From assembly GCF_000499385.1 (NCBI RefSeq), contig NW_013654715.1:1-15780 (forward strand): a stretch of 15,780 nucleotides of DNA. The letters run 5' to 3'. The notes under the pieces were generated by a model. The model was given only the letters and a program-made list of their open reading frames with translations, made no database searches and was not told where the DNA came from. Below, one piece after another: positions 1 to 9,463 of the stretch. The translations under genes were made by a program, and so were the position numbers. This DNA is from Eimeria necatrix (lineage: Eukaryota > Apicomplexa > Conoidasida > Eucoccidiorida > Eimeriidae). The stretch's first letter is position 1, and the number at the start of each line of letters is the position of its first letter.

Positions 1-25
1 TTAAACGTTTTGACTAGGTGGTAAA

Positions 26-565
26 ATGTCTACACACTGGGTATACCCAGCTAAATCTGCCAAGCTGTCGCTCGCCCGTTTGCTTTGCTGCCTTGAGCAT
101 GCCTGCACGTTCTTGTTGGAAGCCAGGTGCATGAATGCGTCTAGTTTGTACGTCAACATCAAAATATGCTAGCACTACGTTTCCACTACATTCGTTATAC
201 GTTGCTGATTGATGCTGACGCGTAAATGAATGCCATTGCTGGAGTCCAATGTATCCGTACGAATTATCTGCAGTTCAATGCAGGTCTTGCAAAATGTCCA
301 AAATACGTTGAAGCAGTTGGAAATGCTGGCCAAACTGTTGAGCGATAGTGGCTATTCTCAGTATGATTGAAACATTATGACAATTGCTGAACGATACTGA
401 GCATGCATTATTTTCGCGTTATGCAAGCGTTGGAATGTAATGATAGCACATTACACAAGAGCAGCTTGAGAGCAGAAACTTTCATGCCGTGATATCTGCG
501 CACGTTTCTGCCCACGAGGATCGCGGAGACAGGAAGCTAGAAGTGCGCTGGATCATAAAAAGATG
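26..565 (+). CDS. Candidate three-exon coding segment, unknown product (partial)
   Basis: Three short open segments (51-126, 274-360, 476-565) join in a consistent phase through two small GT-AG introns (127-273 and 361-475). The first exon could also begin at an in-frame ATG at 26. The joined peptide is about 84 residues. The first two exons read as leucine-rich amphipathic helix (for example LARLLCCLEHA and TLKQLEMLAKLL), and the third is more charged (KLEVRWIIKR). The last donor at 566 is a clean GTGAGT, but the acceptors before 51 and 476 lack a good pyrimidine tract. No domain is recognised. A possible continuation is an exon near 837-911, which has a matching start phase but a poor acceptor. 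Short open segments between AG and GT are common by chance, so this is only a candidate. Confidence 0.2.
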
Positions 566-583
566 GTGAGTCTGCTGAAGCAC

Positions 584-623
584 AAGTGCCATCCAGACCT
601 GATGAGATGCAAGTGCCATCCAG
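584..623. repeat. Short direct repeat, two copies of a 13-mer
   Basis: AAGTGCCATCCAG occurs exactly at 584-596 and again at 611-623, giving a 27-bp period. It lies just after the GTGAGT donor-like site at 566. It looks like a small local slippage duplication; no function is evident. Confidence 0.6.
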
Positions 624-784
624 GCCGGAGCACAGTGCACAAACATGTTCACAGTGGCGTGTCAAAAATAGTAACATGCAGCAATGTGCGCGGTTTCTGG
701 TACGTATGATACGCAGCGAGCTACTGACAGCAGGCGTGCCCCCGCCGCTGCCTTATTAAAGTGCAGTGTATCTTTATATTAAGG

Positions 785-804
785 TGACCAATTTTAATTG
801 GTCA
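785..804. repeat. Perfect inverted repeat (9-bp arms, 2-bp centre)
   Basis: TGACCAATTTTAATTGGTCA is self-complementary over two 9-bp arms (785-793 and 796-804). The arms contain CCAAT and its complement ATTGG, so it could be a dimeric binding site or a small cruciform. No adjacent gene is firm enough to assign a role, and a palindrome of this size can arise by chance. Confidence 0.5.
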
Positions 805-2078
805 TTTTGCTTCTTCTTTCTGAACAAAGCGAAAAGCGTTATCACTGAAGCTTTGAAACCTGCCGGAATGTGGGGCATGGCCTCATCAAGGCCAATGCAA
901 ATCAATAGACAGTGAGCTTGATTAAGAGTATGGGTGACCATTCAGTGTGCTGGATGAATGACTTAGATCAAGTTCAGAGCTAATGGATTTGTTCGACAAC
1001 CCCGACAGAAACGTTTCAAGCTCTCATGTTGAGACAGAAATGTGTAGAATTCACATGCCGGGCACTTCAGTACATCCGAGGCTGGCGCGCTTTGGTATCA
1101 TGCAGAAAGTGCGTAGCATCAGCGGCCACTTTATTACCAGGTGACGGAATCGCGAAAATTTCACCACTGCGAAAGTTTGTAAAATTTGCCTTTCCGTTAT
1201 GCGGAAAGCGTTCCCCAAGCACAATCTTCTGGATCTTTAACGTGGCAGCATGATGTACATCGTATTCCTACGATTCTCACGAAATGGATTTGGTGATTTC
1301 GGCTGGTGCTCACTCAAGAAACCGCGCTCTTCTATCGGGTGCGTGCCAAATGTACACAGTCAACACGCACTGTCGGCAGAGTCTCCTGTCAATATGTCTT
1401 CATTCTCCTTCGTTTTGTCCGTTTGAGGTTGTATGTACAATGGAAATAGAAGCAATACTTGATAGCGACACTCTTTCAACCCCTTATACATGTTTCCTGG
1501 AAATTTCCTCATATCGGTCCCCAGCCGCGTCCAAAGTGATGATTATAGCGTCGGCATCTCATTTCACTGTTTCTGAATCAGTCATATTGTACCATTGCAT
1601 CCTGTTAGACATCCCAGTTGATATTTGATTGCATAACCCGCAATATCGGCGGTTCGTAGCTCTTGAGACGCTTACAAAGATCCGTTCACTCGCTGCTGCT
1701 GCTTGCAGTGCTGCACTCAAACTGAGCGCCAAGAGACTAGACAAAGTTAGGCGCTTTCTGCAGTACAGTCTAACTCCTTCGTCCGCAATTGAAAGAGTTT
1801 ACAATATACTTTATGAAGGTGTTTCATATCTATAGGGCGTACGTTTCATGCACGTAGCTCCTCGTATAGCTTGGTGATCTTTTGCTATCGAGCAAAAAAG
1901 CCTGGTCCGGGCTCAATGCCATCATTTGGGCCTCACGACGGTTGCTTTTCTTGATGAACAGGACGTACGTTTTCAATTCGTCAGGACATCCCAGTGTTGT
2001 TGCATCTAGGGCACATATAATTCATTAACAAGAAACACCATATTGAATGGAACGGTTAATGCGCGCATCCTCTGTCAG

Positions 2079-2267
2079 GCTATCCATGCAGAACATCAGA
2101 TTGAAAAACTGCGAATGGCGAGTTGCCGCCCGTCTCTGCGCACGATTTTTCCTAAGTCGTGGGCAATCTTTATACTCCAGTGTGAAGAAGAAACTCTACT
2201 TATCAGTTCAATTTCGGTTACTCCAGTCTAACTGGATTTGCTTTGTTCTTTTATCAACGCGCCTCAG
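2079..2267 (+). CDS. Candidate internal exon, unknown product
   Basis: The segment stays open for 189 bp between an acceptor (CATCCTCTGTCAG) and a CTCAG|GTAGTA donor. It begins with one base of a split codon and ends with two. The peptide, about 62 residues, is basic and cysteine/aromatic-rich, beginning LSMQNIRLKNCEWRVAARL and ending FVLLSTRL. A second frame over the same bases is also open as far as 2231 and contains EHQIEKLRMASC, so the frame choice is uncertain. No family is recognised, and the phase does not fit the next candidate at 2815. Confidence 0.18.
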
Positions 2268-2814
2268 GTAGTAGGCGCTACAAATATAAATTCTACTGCC
2301 TGACAGTGGCGATATATCATTTGCAAACGTCAGCCCCGTTCTTACAGAAGCACTACTATTTAACATCCTTTACGCCTACATGCGTGTTTCAGCTACTTTG
2401 TGGCCGCTAGGCTGTTTCAACTGAGAAAATATCACAAAATTGGAACGCGTACATGTTGGTTTCAGGTGGCTCTCAATCGGCTGAAAGTCGCTTCACTCGC
2501 TGCCAGATCCTTCACTCAAGAATAAATCAAGGTAAACCACATCTAGCGTAGTCATATATTCTCTTTGCAGAACACTGTAAGTCGCGAAGTTGGCCTACCG
2601 AAGGGATGCATTCATATGAAATCAGATAGTAAGAGATATGTTAAACAAAAAAGACGCTAGAATTTTTAGAGAAGCGAATACGCTTTTCAAGACGCGCATA
2701 CGCCATTGAAGGCGGTCAGAGGTTATCCCTTCTATACACGACAAAAAAGAGCGCCCCAGAAGCATGGGAAAAATTGCCGTATTTCTCATAACTGACGTGA
2801 AACATCTGTTGCAG

Positions 2815-2910
2815 GTCTTGCACGCAATTAGGCACGAATGCGTTGCACAATTACGTCCAAATTGTAGGTGCTTGCGACGACGCTTGATGGACACTCATGC
2901 AGGCTTCGTC
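2815..2910 (+). CDS. Candidate 96-bp internal exon, unknown product
   Basis: The exon is bounded by an acceptor (CATCTGTTGCAG) and an excellent donor (TTCGTC|GTAAGTGAGG). It is exactly 32 codons in phase 0/0 and is open throughout. The peptide starts VLHAIRHECVAQL and is rich in arginine and cysteine (CRCLRRR), ending DTHAGFV. It lies just upstream of, and possibly within, the decayed end of the repeat array, so it may equally be repeat sequence with a chance splice-like edge. No homologue is recognised. Confidence 0.18.
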
Positions 2911-2984
2911 GTAAGTGAGGATGCATTCGTAAAGGCTAGCGATAACGAACATCCGAAGGTGCAAGCTTTCAAGAAATGTGCCTT

Positions 2985-3491
2985 TTTTTCGGAGTAGAAA
3001 GTAAGAGATTTAACAGACATCTTTGCATCAAAGCCTCACGCGTTGTTAAACAAGCCACACCCCACTTTCGCGGCGCGTTTCATATTCGCATAACATCAAC
3101 ATTTGAAACACGAAGGGCGAATTATCTGCAGTTAGTTCTCTGCAAGATATTAGGCAGGGGGCTCTTTCGTTGTGAATGTCTGGTTTAATTTGCGTATCTA
3201 TTCTTTTATGAACCCCCATAATGTGTTTTTGTATCTGCCAGAAAGTGTGCACCTCAACAAACGCTTGACTCATGAGAAATTTTGTAAAGGCAGCATTTCC
3301 GTTATGAGTATTGGCCACCATTCGGGCTACTAGCTGAATCCGCAGTAGATACAATTTAATTCTTGTATCTGCACCATCTTTCCTGCTAGCTATCCTTTAT
3401 CTCTGCGTAACGTTTTCCTAGCAGCCCGTGATTTGCAAGGCATTTCTCATTGTCAGAAACAAGCTCGTGTCCTGCTGCTCACTTAAACGCC
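2985..3491. repeat. Decayed third copy of the 815-bp block
   Basis: Several stretches match copies at 3495-4310 and 5283-6097 in the same order. They are an AGAAAGTAAGAGAT-like core near 2994 (compare AGAAAGTATGAGAT near 3642), a GTGAATGTCTGGTTTAAT stretch at about 3170-3187 (compare 3828-3845), and a tail containing GTGATTTGCAAGGCATTTCTCATTG at 3428-3452 (compare 4158-4182 and 5947-5971). The offsets drift from about 646 to 730 bp, so indels have accumulated. The tail ends with TTAAACGCC directly where the next copy begins, which suggests an original tandem array of roughly 730-bp units. This is an alignment by eye. Confidence 0.5.
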
Positions 3492-3494
3492 TTT

Positions 3495-4310
3495 AATGTG
3501 CTCGATGCTTTTACAGGAACAGACCCTTGTTTCACGCATTTTAAGTAGATATGCAGAGCACAGATAAAGGAATATTTGATGCCGATAGGTTGTTTGAATG
3601 CCTTCTGGCGTATGGGAAACCTTCGACATTTTTGTTTTGGACCAGAAAGTATGAGATCTGACAAACGTTTTCGCTTTGATTCGTCCCTCCGTGCCAAGAA
3701 ATTCTTGTGCGTCTTTTGCGGTTGCGTGTTCTTTTGTCAGGATAACAACCTTGGCAGCAAAGGCAGCTGATATTCTGCGATTGCCATTTGAGATTGTCCA
3801 TGCGTACAGGTAACCAACTCTTTTGCTGTGAATATCTGGTTTAATGTAGGCAGGTTTTTCGTTTAACACCTGGAGTCCTTTCGTACATGTCAGGAAGTAT
3901 GAAGCCCTGAAAGACATTTGCACCGTTGAGAGAAACTTGGTAAGTGCGGTTGATGGCTGTTAACGTTTGTCACCAGAGGGATATGCGTTTCAACACATCC
4001 AGGGCAAAACTTGCTTCTCTGTTACTGAAAATATCTCTTTTGGTTTACTCGTTGTTGCTGAGTAATCTTCCACATTGGGCGCCAGATAAATCTATAGGTC
4101 ACGTTATCAGAGGCAGCGCTTGACTGTGTCCCTGCATAGCCTTTACTTCGGTGGCCTGTGATTCGCAGGCGTTTCTCATTGCGCCAGAATCAAGCGCCTG
4201 TCATGCTGCTCAGTTAAACGCCCACCATACTTTGTTATGGTCCTTGAGTTGCTGTACATCTCTTGAATGTGCGACTGCAGTGGCTTGCGTTCTCTAGACG
4301 AGCCGGCATC
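3495..4310. repeat. Direct repeat copy A (about 815 bp)
   Basis: This block aligns almost without gaps to 5283-6097 at an offset of 1787-1788 bp. Long identical runs are present, for example GGACCAGAAAGTATGAGATC and AATGCCTTCTGGC. Identity is about 85% by eye, higher in the centre. Similarity fades after TTCTCTA near 4294. The reverse strand of this copy holds the longest open frame of the window (3483-3923, 146 codons), but the same frame is shifted twice in copy B, so I treat the block as non-coding repeat. No terminal inverted repeats or target-site duplication could be seen. It could be a segmental duplication or a diverged member of a dispersed family. Confidence 0.9.
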
Positions 4311-4881
4311 AGGTGAATTCGTCTTTAGCTTTGCCGCAATTAGCTCACGCTTTTTAGTAGGCTAAAGCAAGCTCTCGTATCTGGTGGTGCTTTCCTTTTG
4401 TTTTTGTTTTGTGAAGTTGCATCGGCTTAGCAGGAGTGTTGCACAGCTGTCGTGCACGCCAACCTGATGTTTGAAGACTCACAGTCCTACAAAAGACGTC
4501 GCAGAAATGGCCCTGCTTATGTTGCACTCAGGCAGCCGAAGACATCTTTTGCTTGCGGCCACGCTTTTGTATGGCGACAGCACGAAATTTATTTTGTTAC
4601 TCGAGCCCTTGAGCTGTTTGCAAATGCGCCAGCATAGGGGTCTAGTACGCTTGATTGCGGGTCCGTTCACCTATCGGCATTTCACAAGACGTGAAGCTTC
4701 TCAAGAGTTTGACGTATGACTTACATTGCTCTTGCCGCCGCAGTAAAGCCGTGAATCCACCACAAAGGCACAGAACTGCAAAAGACAACACTTCACGTGA
4801 CAGTCTGAATGTGAGTGGCTCGCAATGAGTACAGAGACACCACAATACAGTACGCTTAAAAGTGTTTCGCTGCAAAAGAAT
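4311..4881. other. Spacer between repeat copies, left part
   Basis: This unrelated sequence lies between the two long repeat copies and I see no similarity to either. It contains short open frames on both strands at 4452-4719, none longer than 82 codons and none with convincing splice signals. A GTAAGT donor-like site on the minus strand (ACTTAC near 4720 on the plus strand) is unaccompanied by a clear exon. Confidence 0.5.
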
Positions 4882-5253
4882 TTATGAGCAGGCATTAACA
4901 CGTTGTTTATTGCTAGTGCCCAGATTTTCATTCTGTCTCTGAATTGCGGTTCTGCCTGATTGGGTAAATATCAAGCTTGCGAGTGAATGAGCCTTCGAGA
5001 CACAAAGAATACGCCGTTTTGTTATGCAGCGACGCGGCAGTTTTGTTGCAAAAGCGTCGACGTCGTGCTTAGATCGTTTCTGCTGCTGTTTTGGGGAGAG
5101 GTATAGGCGTAGAAATAATATGAAAAGAATCGTACAAGTGATTGCCCCTACCAGCAGCTTATGAGCACGGAAAAAACTGAGCACCGTTCTCTCAGGGATT
5201 ACTTCTCTTGCCAAGCCGTTTACGCTGCCATATGCATGCTTGAGGAGCCTTGG
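4882..5253 (-). CDS. Candidate terminal exon with one membrane segment, unknown product
   Basis: On the minus strand an acceptor-like CTTCGTTGCAG is followed by 123 open codons ending in TAA at 4884-4882. A CTAAG branch-point-like word lies 16 bases upstream of the acceptor. There is no methionine anywhere in the frame, so it could only be a downstream exon. Residues about 33-48 (LLVGAITCTILFILFL) form one strong hydrophobic segment. It is preceded by a basic/aromatic stretch and followed by a lysine/arginine-rich tail (SPKQQQKRSKHD), an arrangement typical of a single-pass membrane anchor. It fills much of the spacer between the two repeat copies and ends about 30 bp from copy B. A frame of this length is also expected by chance. 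Confidence 0.22.
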   Translation of the reverse strand, partial: PRLLKHAYGSVNGLAREVIPERTVLSFFRAHKLLVGAITCTILFILFLRLYLSPKQQQKRSKHDVDAFATKLPRRCITKRRILCVSKAHSLASLIFTQSGRTAIQRQNENLGTSNKQRVNACS

Positions 5254-5282
5254 CTGCAACGAAGTCTTAGTGACACGCGTTT

Positions 5283-6097
5283 CATGTGCTCAATGCTCCT
5301 ACAGGAAAAAACCATGCTACACGCATTTTAGGTAAATATGCAGAGCACAGATAAAGGAATATTTGCTGCCGATAGGTTGTTTGAATGCCTTCTGGCATAT
5401 GGGAAACCTTTGACATTTTTTGTTTTGGACCAGAAAGTATGAGATCTGACAAACGTTTTCGCGTTGATTTGTCCCTCCATGCCAGGCACGTATTGTGCGT
5501 CTTTTGCGGCTTTGCGTTCATTTGTCAGGATAACAACACTCACAGCAAATGCAGCTGATATTCTGCGGCTGCCATTTGAGATTGTCCGTGCGCACAGGTA
5601 GCCAACTCCTTTACTGCGAACATCTCGCTTAATGTAGGCAGGTTTTTTCTTTTAACACGTGTAGTCCTTTCGTACATGTCAGGAAGTATGAAGCCTTAAA
5701 AGACATTTGCATCGTTGCGAGAAATTTAGTGAATGCGGTTGATGGCTGTTGACGTTTGTCACCAGAGGGATATGCGTTTCAACGCATCCAGGGCAAAGCT
5801 TGCTCCTCTGTTGCTGGGGATTCTTCTTTTGCTTTGCTCTCTGTTGCTGAGTAACCCTCCACATTGCTCGCCAGATAAATCTGTAATTCACGTTACCAGA
5901 GGCAGCGCTTGACTATGTCCCTGCAAAACCTTCCCTTCGGTTGCCTGTGATTCGCAGGCGTTTCTCATTGTTAGAATCACGCTCCTGTCATGCTACTCAT
6001 TTAAACGCATATTATATTTTGTTATGGTCCCTGATTTGCTGTACATCTCTTGAATGTGCGACAGCAGTGGCTTGCGTTCTCTACTTGTGCCAGCATT
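5283..6097. repeat. Direct repeat copy B (about 815 bp)
   Basis: This is the partner of copy A. It starts at ATGTGCTC (5284; 3496 in A) and similarity ends soon after TTCTCTA near 6082. Relative to A it has single-base expansions in two T runs (near 5419 and 5646), so any reading frame through the block is shifted. Many differences are CG in one copy against TG or CA in the other. The flanks outside the block are not shared with copy A. Confidence 0.9.
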
Positions 6098-6684
6098 TGC
6101 CTCCGGATTCTCTGAAGTGTTAAGACACTGTCTTTTCTTCTGGCTTTTTCCTCCAAATATATAGCCTGATGCTCAGTTACATGTGCAACAGACGCGCATG
6201 CATATGGATCTCTTCTCGTGAGCTTTTTTTTCATTAGGTATTTAAGAATACTTTGGCTGAATTTTAATAGCCCCGAAAATCCTACGTTTTCTCAAATAGT
6301 TTGGGCTGTTTTAGTTTTCACGGGCAATAGCTGGGCAGGAAATGAACACAATTGTTTCTGATTTTAGTGTCTCGCAACATAGCAAGTGAGCAAGACGAAG
6401 ATGTGTTGTGGGCTGTTGAGCCCATGTGAACAGCTTTGGCCAAGTGCTTGGAGATTGCTCTTTGTTTGTGATGTACTATGACACCGTATCGCTTTTGGAG
6501 CTGCTATCGTTTTCGTGCTGCTGATGGACATTCTCCTTGTCTGTGGGACAAAAGGATTTCATTTTCGAAGTAGTTTTCTACTGGTGCATACGCTCCTGGA
6601 AAATTCGCCTGCTTGCAGCCTTTTTGAAAATTGTTCTGTGCTTGAGTTTTTCTAGCGGCTGGCTGCAAATCATTATTTTTTCAG
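6098..6684. other. T-rich stretch without a supported gene
   Basis: The sequence is rich in T on the plus strand, and this alone produces hydrophobic-looking translations. The plus-strand frame open from 6537 runs into the candidate exon at 6685, but its T-rich content just before the acceptor looks like intron. I see no repeat or promoter element that I can support. Confidence 0.4.
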
Positions 6685-6904
6685 GCGCACATCACGTTGG
6701 CAGGCTATTTCCCGAAATTTTCATACCTCCGCAAACAGTCCTATGGCTTTTAGAAGCCGAATGTTTCAAACCTTTAATTGAATGGCGCCTGTTGAAGCAA
6801 TCTGTGGACATGGGCATAGTGCCTGAAATTGGTGAATGCTTGCCGTTTTGCAAGTGGCTAAATAGGAAAGGCCTTTTTCGATATCTGCCAATTGCAAGCT
6901 GGAT
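6685..6904 (+). CDS. Candidate 220-bp internal exon, unknown product
   Basis: The left edge is a T-rich acceptor (CATTATTTTTTCAG) and the right edge a strong donor (GGAT|GTAAGTATG). In one frame the whole segment is open, starting with two bases and ending with two bases of split codons. Its 72 residues are well mixed in composition, for example RLFPEIFIPPQTVLWLLEAE and LPFCKWLNRKGLFRYLPIAS. The other two plus frames contain stops. An acceptor at 6966 (TTCTTTCGCAG) would give a 62-bp intron and a short tail ending at a TAA near 6985. A 135-codon minus-strand frame overlaps (6692-7099) and I regard it as a shadow. No domain is recognised. Confidence 0.27.
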
Positions 6905-8849
6905 GTAAGTATGTGCGAATGGTCTCTGATCCTTAGTCAAGCGATTCGAAAAACGGTTCTTTCGCAGTGCTTGTTCTAGAGTTTTGTAATGCTGAAGTCT
7001 CCAAAACATTAGGAACACATCATCGACTGCATGCTTTCTTTTACCTTCATCCACAAGAACGTTGTGGCCGCAATGAAGGGTAATATGTTCATTTTTCAAA
7101 TGCAGTCTAAAACACCTGGCCTAATATACTATCATGCTCCAGCAGCTCCGTAATATGCATCAGAGGCCGCTCTACAACACCCATATTGGAGGACCGTTCT
7201 TGGAAAGTACGAATAACTACGTAACTTTGGCCATATATGCCTTCTAGCGAACTTTTCTTAACATAAAGGACTTAAATGATATTCTTCGCAGCGAGTGAGA
7301 CGTGTCATTGTACATAATGCCCAGAGAAACAGAATTTAGCAAATATGTGGGAAGATGGGAGGGGGACACGCAAGAGTTCACGCTGAAAAAGCTGTGGAAC
7401 CATTTCGAATAAAAATGCTTGCCAGTGTTTTGTGCCGAGCAACTCAACAAACGTCAGGAAGTGAGCTATTCCTACGTCAATGATGACAAGCCCTTATTGT
7501 TGCGAGCAGAGTGATACACTTTGGACGTACATACTAAAATGGATAAAAGCCTGACAAATTGGGTGGTGTTTATTTGCTTCCCGAAATCTTTAGATAGCAG
7601 GGTAAAAGCTCATCAAGCAGAAAGTATGCATTACTCAAGCGCGCGTGTGAGGCTAGAAGCTGGCGCGTAAAGGTTTAGCATTTAGATAACGCTGTGAACC
7701 AACTAAGCAACAGTTGAATTTAGCCTTTGTGCCCTTTACTGTGTGGATCTACTACGGCGCATTTGGAGTAGTGAATGTTTCTTTGTCACGTCCACGCGCG
7801 CAGAGCTGGGCAGCACTGCAACCAGCGCCTTGAAAATTTTCTATCCCTAGTGCTGTAAAGTACGTCTACATGGGAAAGTTCACTCCGCACTTGCAGTTAG
7901 TACGTCATGATCCTAACAATGAACTGCGCAAGAAAGAAAAAACATGTGGATTAGTCCATAACATAAATATTTTCACGCAGCAGGACAGAAACGGACTAAG
8001 ATTTGGATACTTCGTCATTTGCCGTTTTATATTAGCATGACAGTTTCATCGCACGAACTGCCCACACGTTCTTGCGATGGTGGCAGTTGCAGCCACTACT
8101 CAAGGGTCAGGCTGCCTCTGGATGCTTTTCCTTGTTAATTGCGTCCGCATCTTTGACCCGAGATCCCGTTCATTGAGTGTAAAGATATGCCATTTTGTTT
8201 CAGAAGGTGAGAGAAAAAACTTGGCGAATGCATGATAGTTGGAACAAGGCGCTTTGATCATATCCACAAATTGTATGAGCAATTCATATCGATGCTTTCT
8301 GCAGGAGGTGTGTCTCTCTGTCCAGCGAGCAAAGGAAAGAAACTTTCCTGAGAGGCAGTTTAATAGCTGCGCATTTTTCATTATTCTATTCAAAACTGTT
8401 TTTCTGCCTTCTGCAAGCTTTTCAGCAGCGGTAACGTGGCGTGTGCTTTTTGTTTGTTAGTGACCAAAATCCAGCCTCACGCTTCGAAAAGGAACAAGCT
8501 CGGGGTCCGTCTAAGTTTATGAGAGTTTTTCTATGAAACAAATAACTTAAAGCATTACTACTTCGGTCATTTGTTTTACGCATCACCATTAATCAGGTTT
8601 ACAAAGGTGGACTGCTGCCGGATATGACAAGAGGCCTTCTAAGCCAGGAGTCGCTCCATTGCCTAGTCAACCTTTGCCCAGGGCATATGCTCCTTGAAAC
8701 AAATTTGCCAGCTAACACGCCAGATGCAGCCTCGTAACAGAGCTTGTCAAATGTGAGTTTCAGCGTGAAACTGCTTAAGTCAAGTGGTAGATGCGCCGGC
8801 TCGCGGGCGTGCATGATGCTTTGAGAAATGCTCAGTTCTCTAGCAGCAG
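6905..8849. other. Long stretch without a supported gene
   Basis: Scattered short open segments are present. One is 6967-7080, open in one frame between TTCGCAG and GAAGG|GTAATA, but its phase does not fit the exon before it. A 97-codon minus-strand frame at 8100-8393 and a 71-codon one at 8599-8814 lack splice or start support. A TGCATGC word lies at 7028-7034. I see no repeats and no RNA gene. Confidence 0.4.
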
Positions 8850-9203
8850 GTGCACGCTAAAGCTGCGTTTAAAGCATATCTCAGCACACATGTAGGCCGG
8901 CAACGAAGGTTTGCATGGCAGGCTGTAAGCCGCTTCACAACCAGTCAGTGCAGATTAGCTAGGTGCAAATATTCAATTGTGACTGCGGAGGCAATTGTTA
9001 CTAACCATCTTGATGCTCAGCGTGAGTTCAAACTGGAAGGCCACTGCAGAAATTGCTTTTGCATAACTGTCGTTTGCTTTTTTGTTCGTCTTTTAGGTGC
9101 TTCTTACCCGTTTCACTGCCCGCCTTGTTTTCGACGCAACTTCCAGTTTGTTTTATCAATATGCTACGAATACAGCCATTATCAAACATCGCATTTACTT
9201 TAA
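8850..9203 (+). CDS. Candidate two exons around a 75-bp intron, unknown product (partial)
   Basis: Exon 8850-9021 follows a TTCTCTAGCAGCAG acceptor and ends at a GTGAGT donor. The intron 9022-9096 finishes with a long pyrimidine run and CTTTTAG, the best-looking intron in the window. The following exon from 9097 runs to a TAA at 9201-9203. The two exons are in phase and give 92 residues without an initiator ATG. The first part is basic (for example GRQRRFAWQAVSRF) and the second contains CPPCFRRNF. The intron length is a multiple of three and has no stop in frame, so retention would also be readable. The 9097 exon is open in all three plus frames, so the downstream frame is not certain. Confidence 0.27.
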   Translation: MHAKAAFKAYLSTHVGRQRRFAWQAVSRFTTSQCRLARCKYSIVTAEAIVTNHLDAQREFKLEGHCRNCFCITVVCFFVRLLGASYPFHCPPCFRRNFQFVLSICYEYSHYQTSHLL

Positions 9204-9463
9204 GCAAATTGCTACTGCATACCTCTGTTCTGCATATATCGTTTTTAGATTAAAGAATTGCTTCTACCAGTTTTCAGAGGGAATATTGTGAAGAGAATGC
9301 AACGTACTATCTATGGACTATCTGTGGTATGTGAAAACTAATAAGTTTGAGAACGAGTGTGCTGGGCGCGACGGCGTCGCTATGGAAAATATATTTTAAG
9401 TGAAAAGACCTTGTGCCGCGGAAACGCTCTACGGGAGGCCCAGCATGGTTCTACAAGTCGTTG

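Larger units (their letters stand above)
566..2078. other. Stretch without a supported gene
   Basis: Apart from the small repeats listed separately, nothing here is firm. Weak exon-like pieces are present. One is 1709-1818, preceded by a CTGCTGCTGCTTGCAG acceptor and ending at an AAG|GTGTTT donor; it reads as a basic helix containing AKRLDKVRRFLQ. Another is an open stretch ending at 1140 with a CCAG|GTGACG donor. Their phases do not connect to each other or to the neighbouring candidates. A plus-strand open frame of 114 codons at 1284-1628 has no supporting signal. Confidence 0.5.

Noticed and set aside
1170..1210. Short similarity (TTCCGTTATG context) between 1170-1208 and 3276-3316
   Set aside because: Only about 30 alignable bases with mismatches; too short to claim another copy of the repeat family.
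3483..3923. Longest open frame of the window (minus strand, 146 codons) inside repeat copy A
   Set aside because: The equivalent frame in copy B is shifted by two single-base T-run expansions. Aligned codons differ at about four amino-acid-changing sites for each silent one, as expected without selection. It is most likely chance openness in a repeat.
6692..7099. Minus-strand frame of 135 codons
   Set aside because: It overlaps the better plus-strand exon candidate 6685-6904 with strong GT-AG edges, and has no splice or start support of its own.
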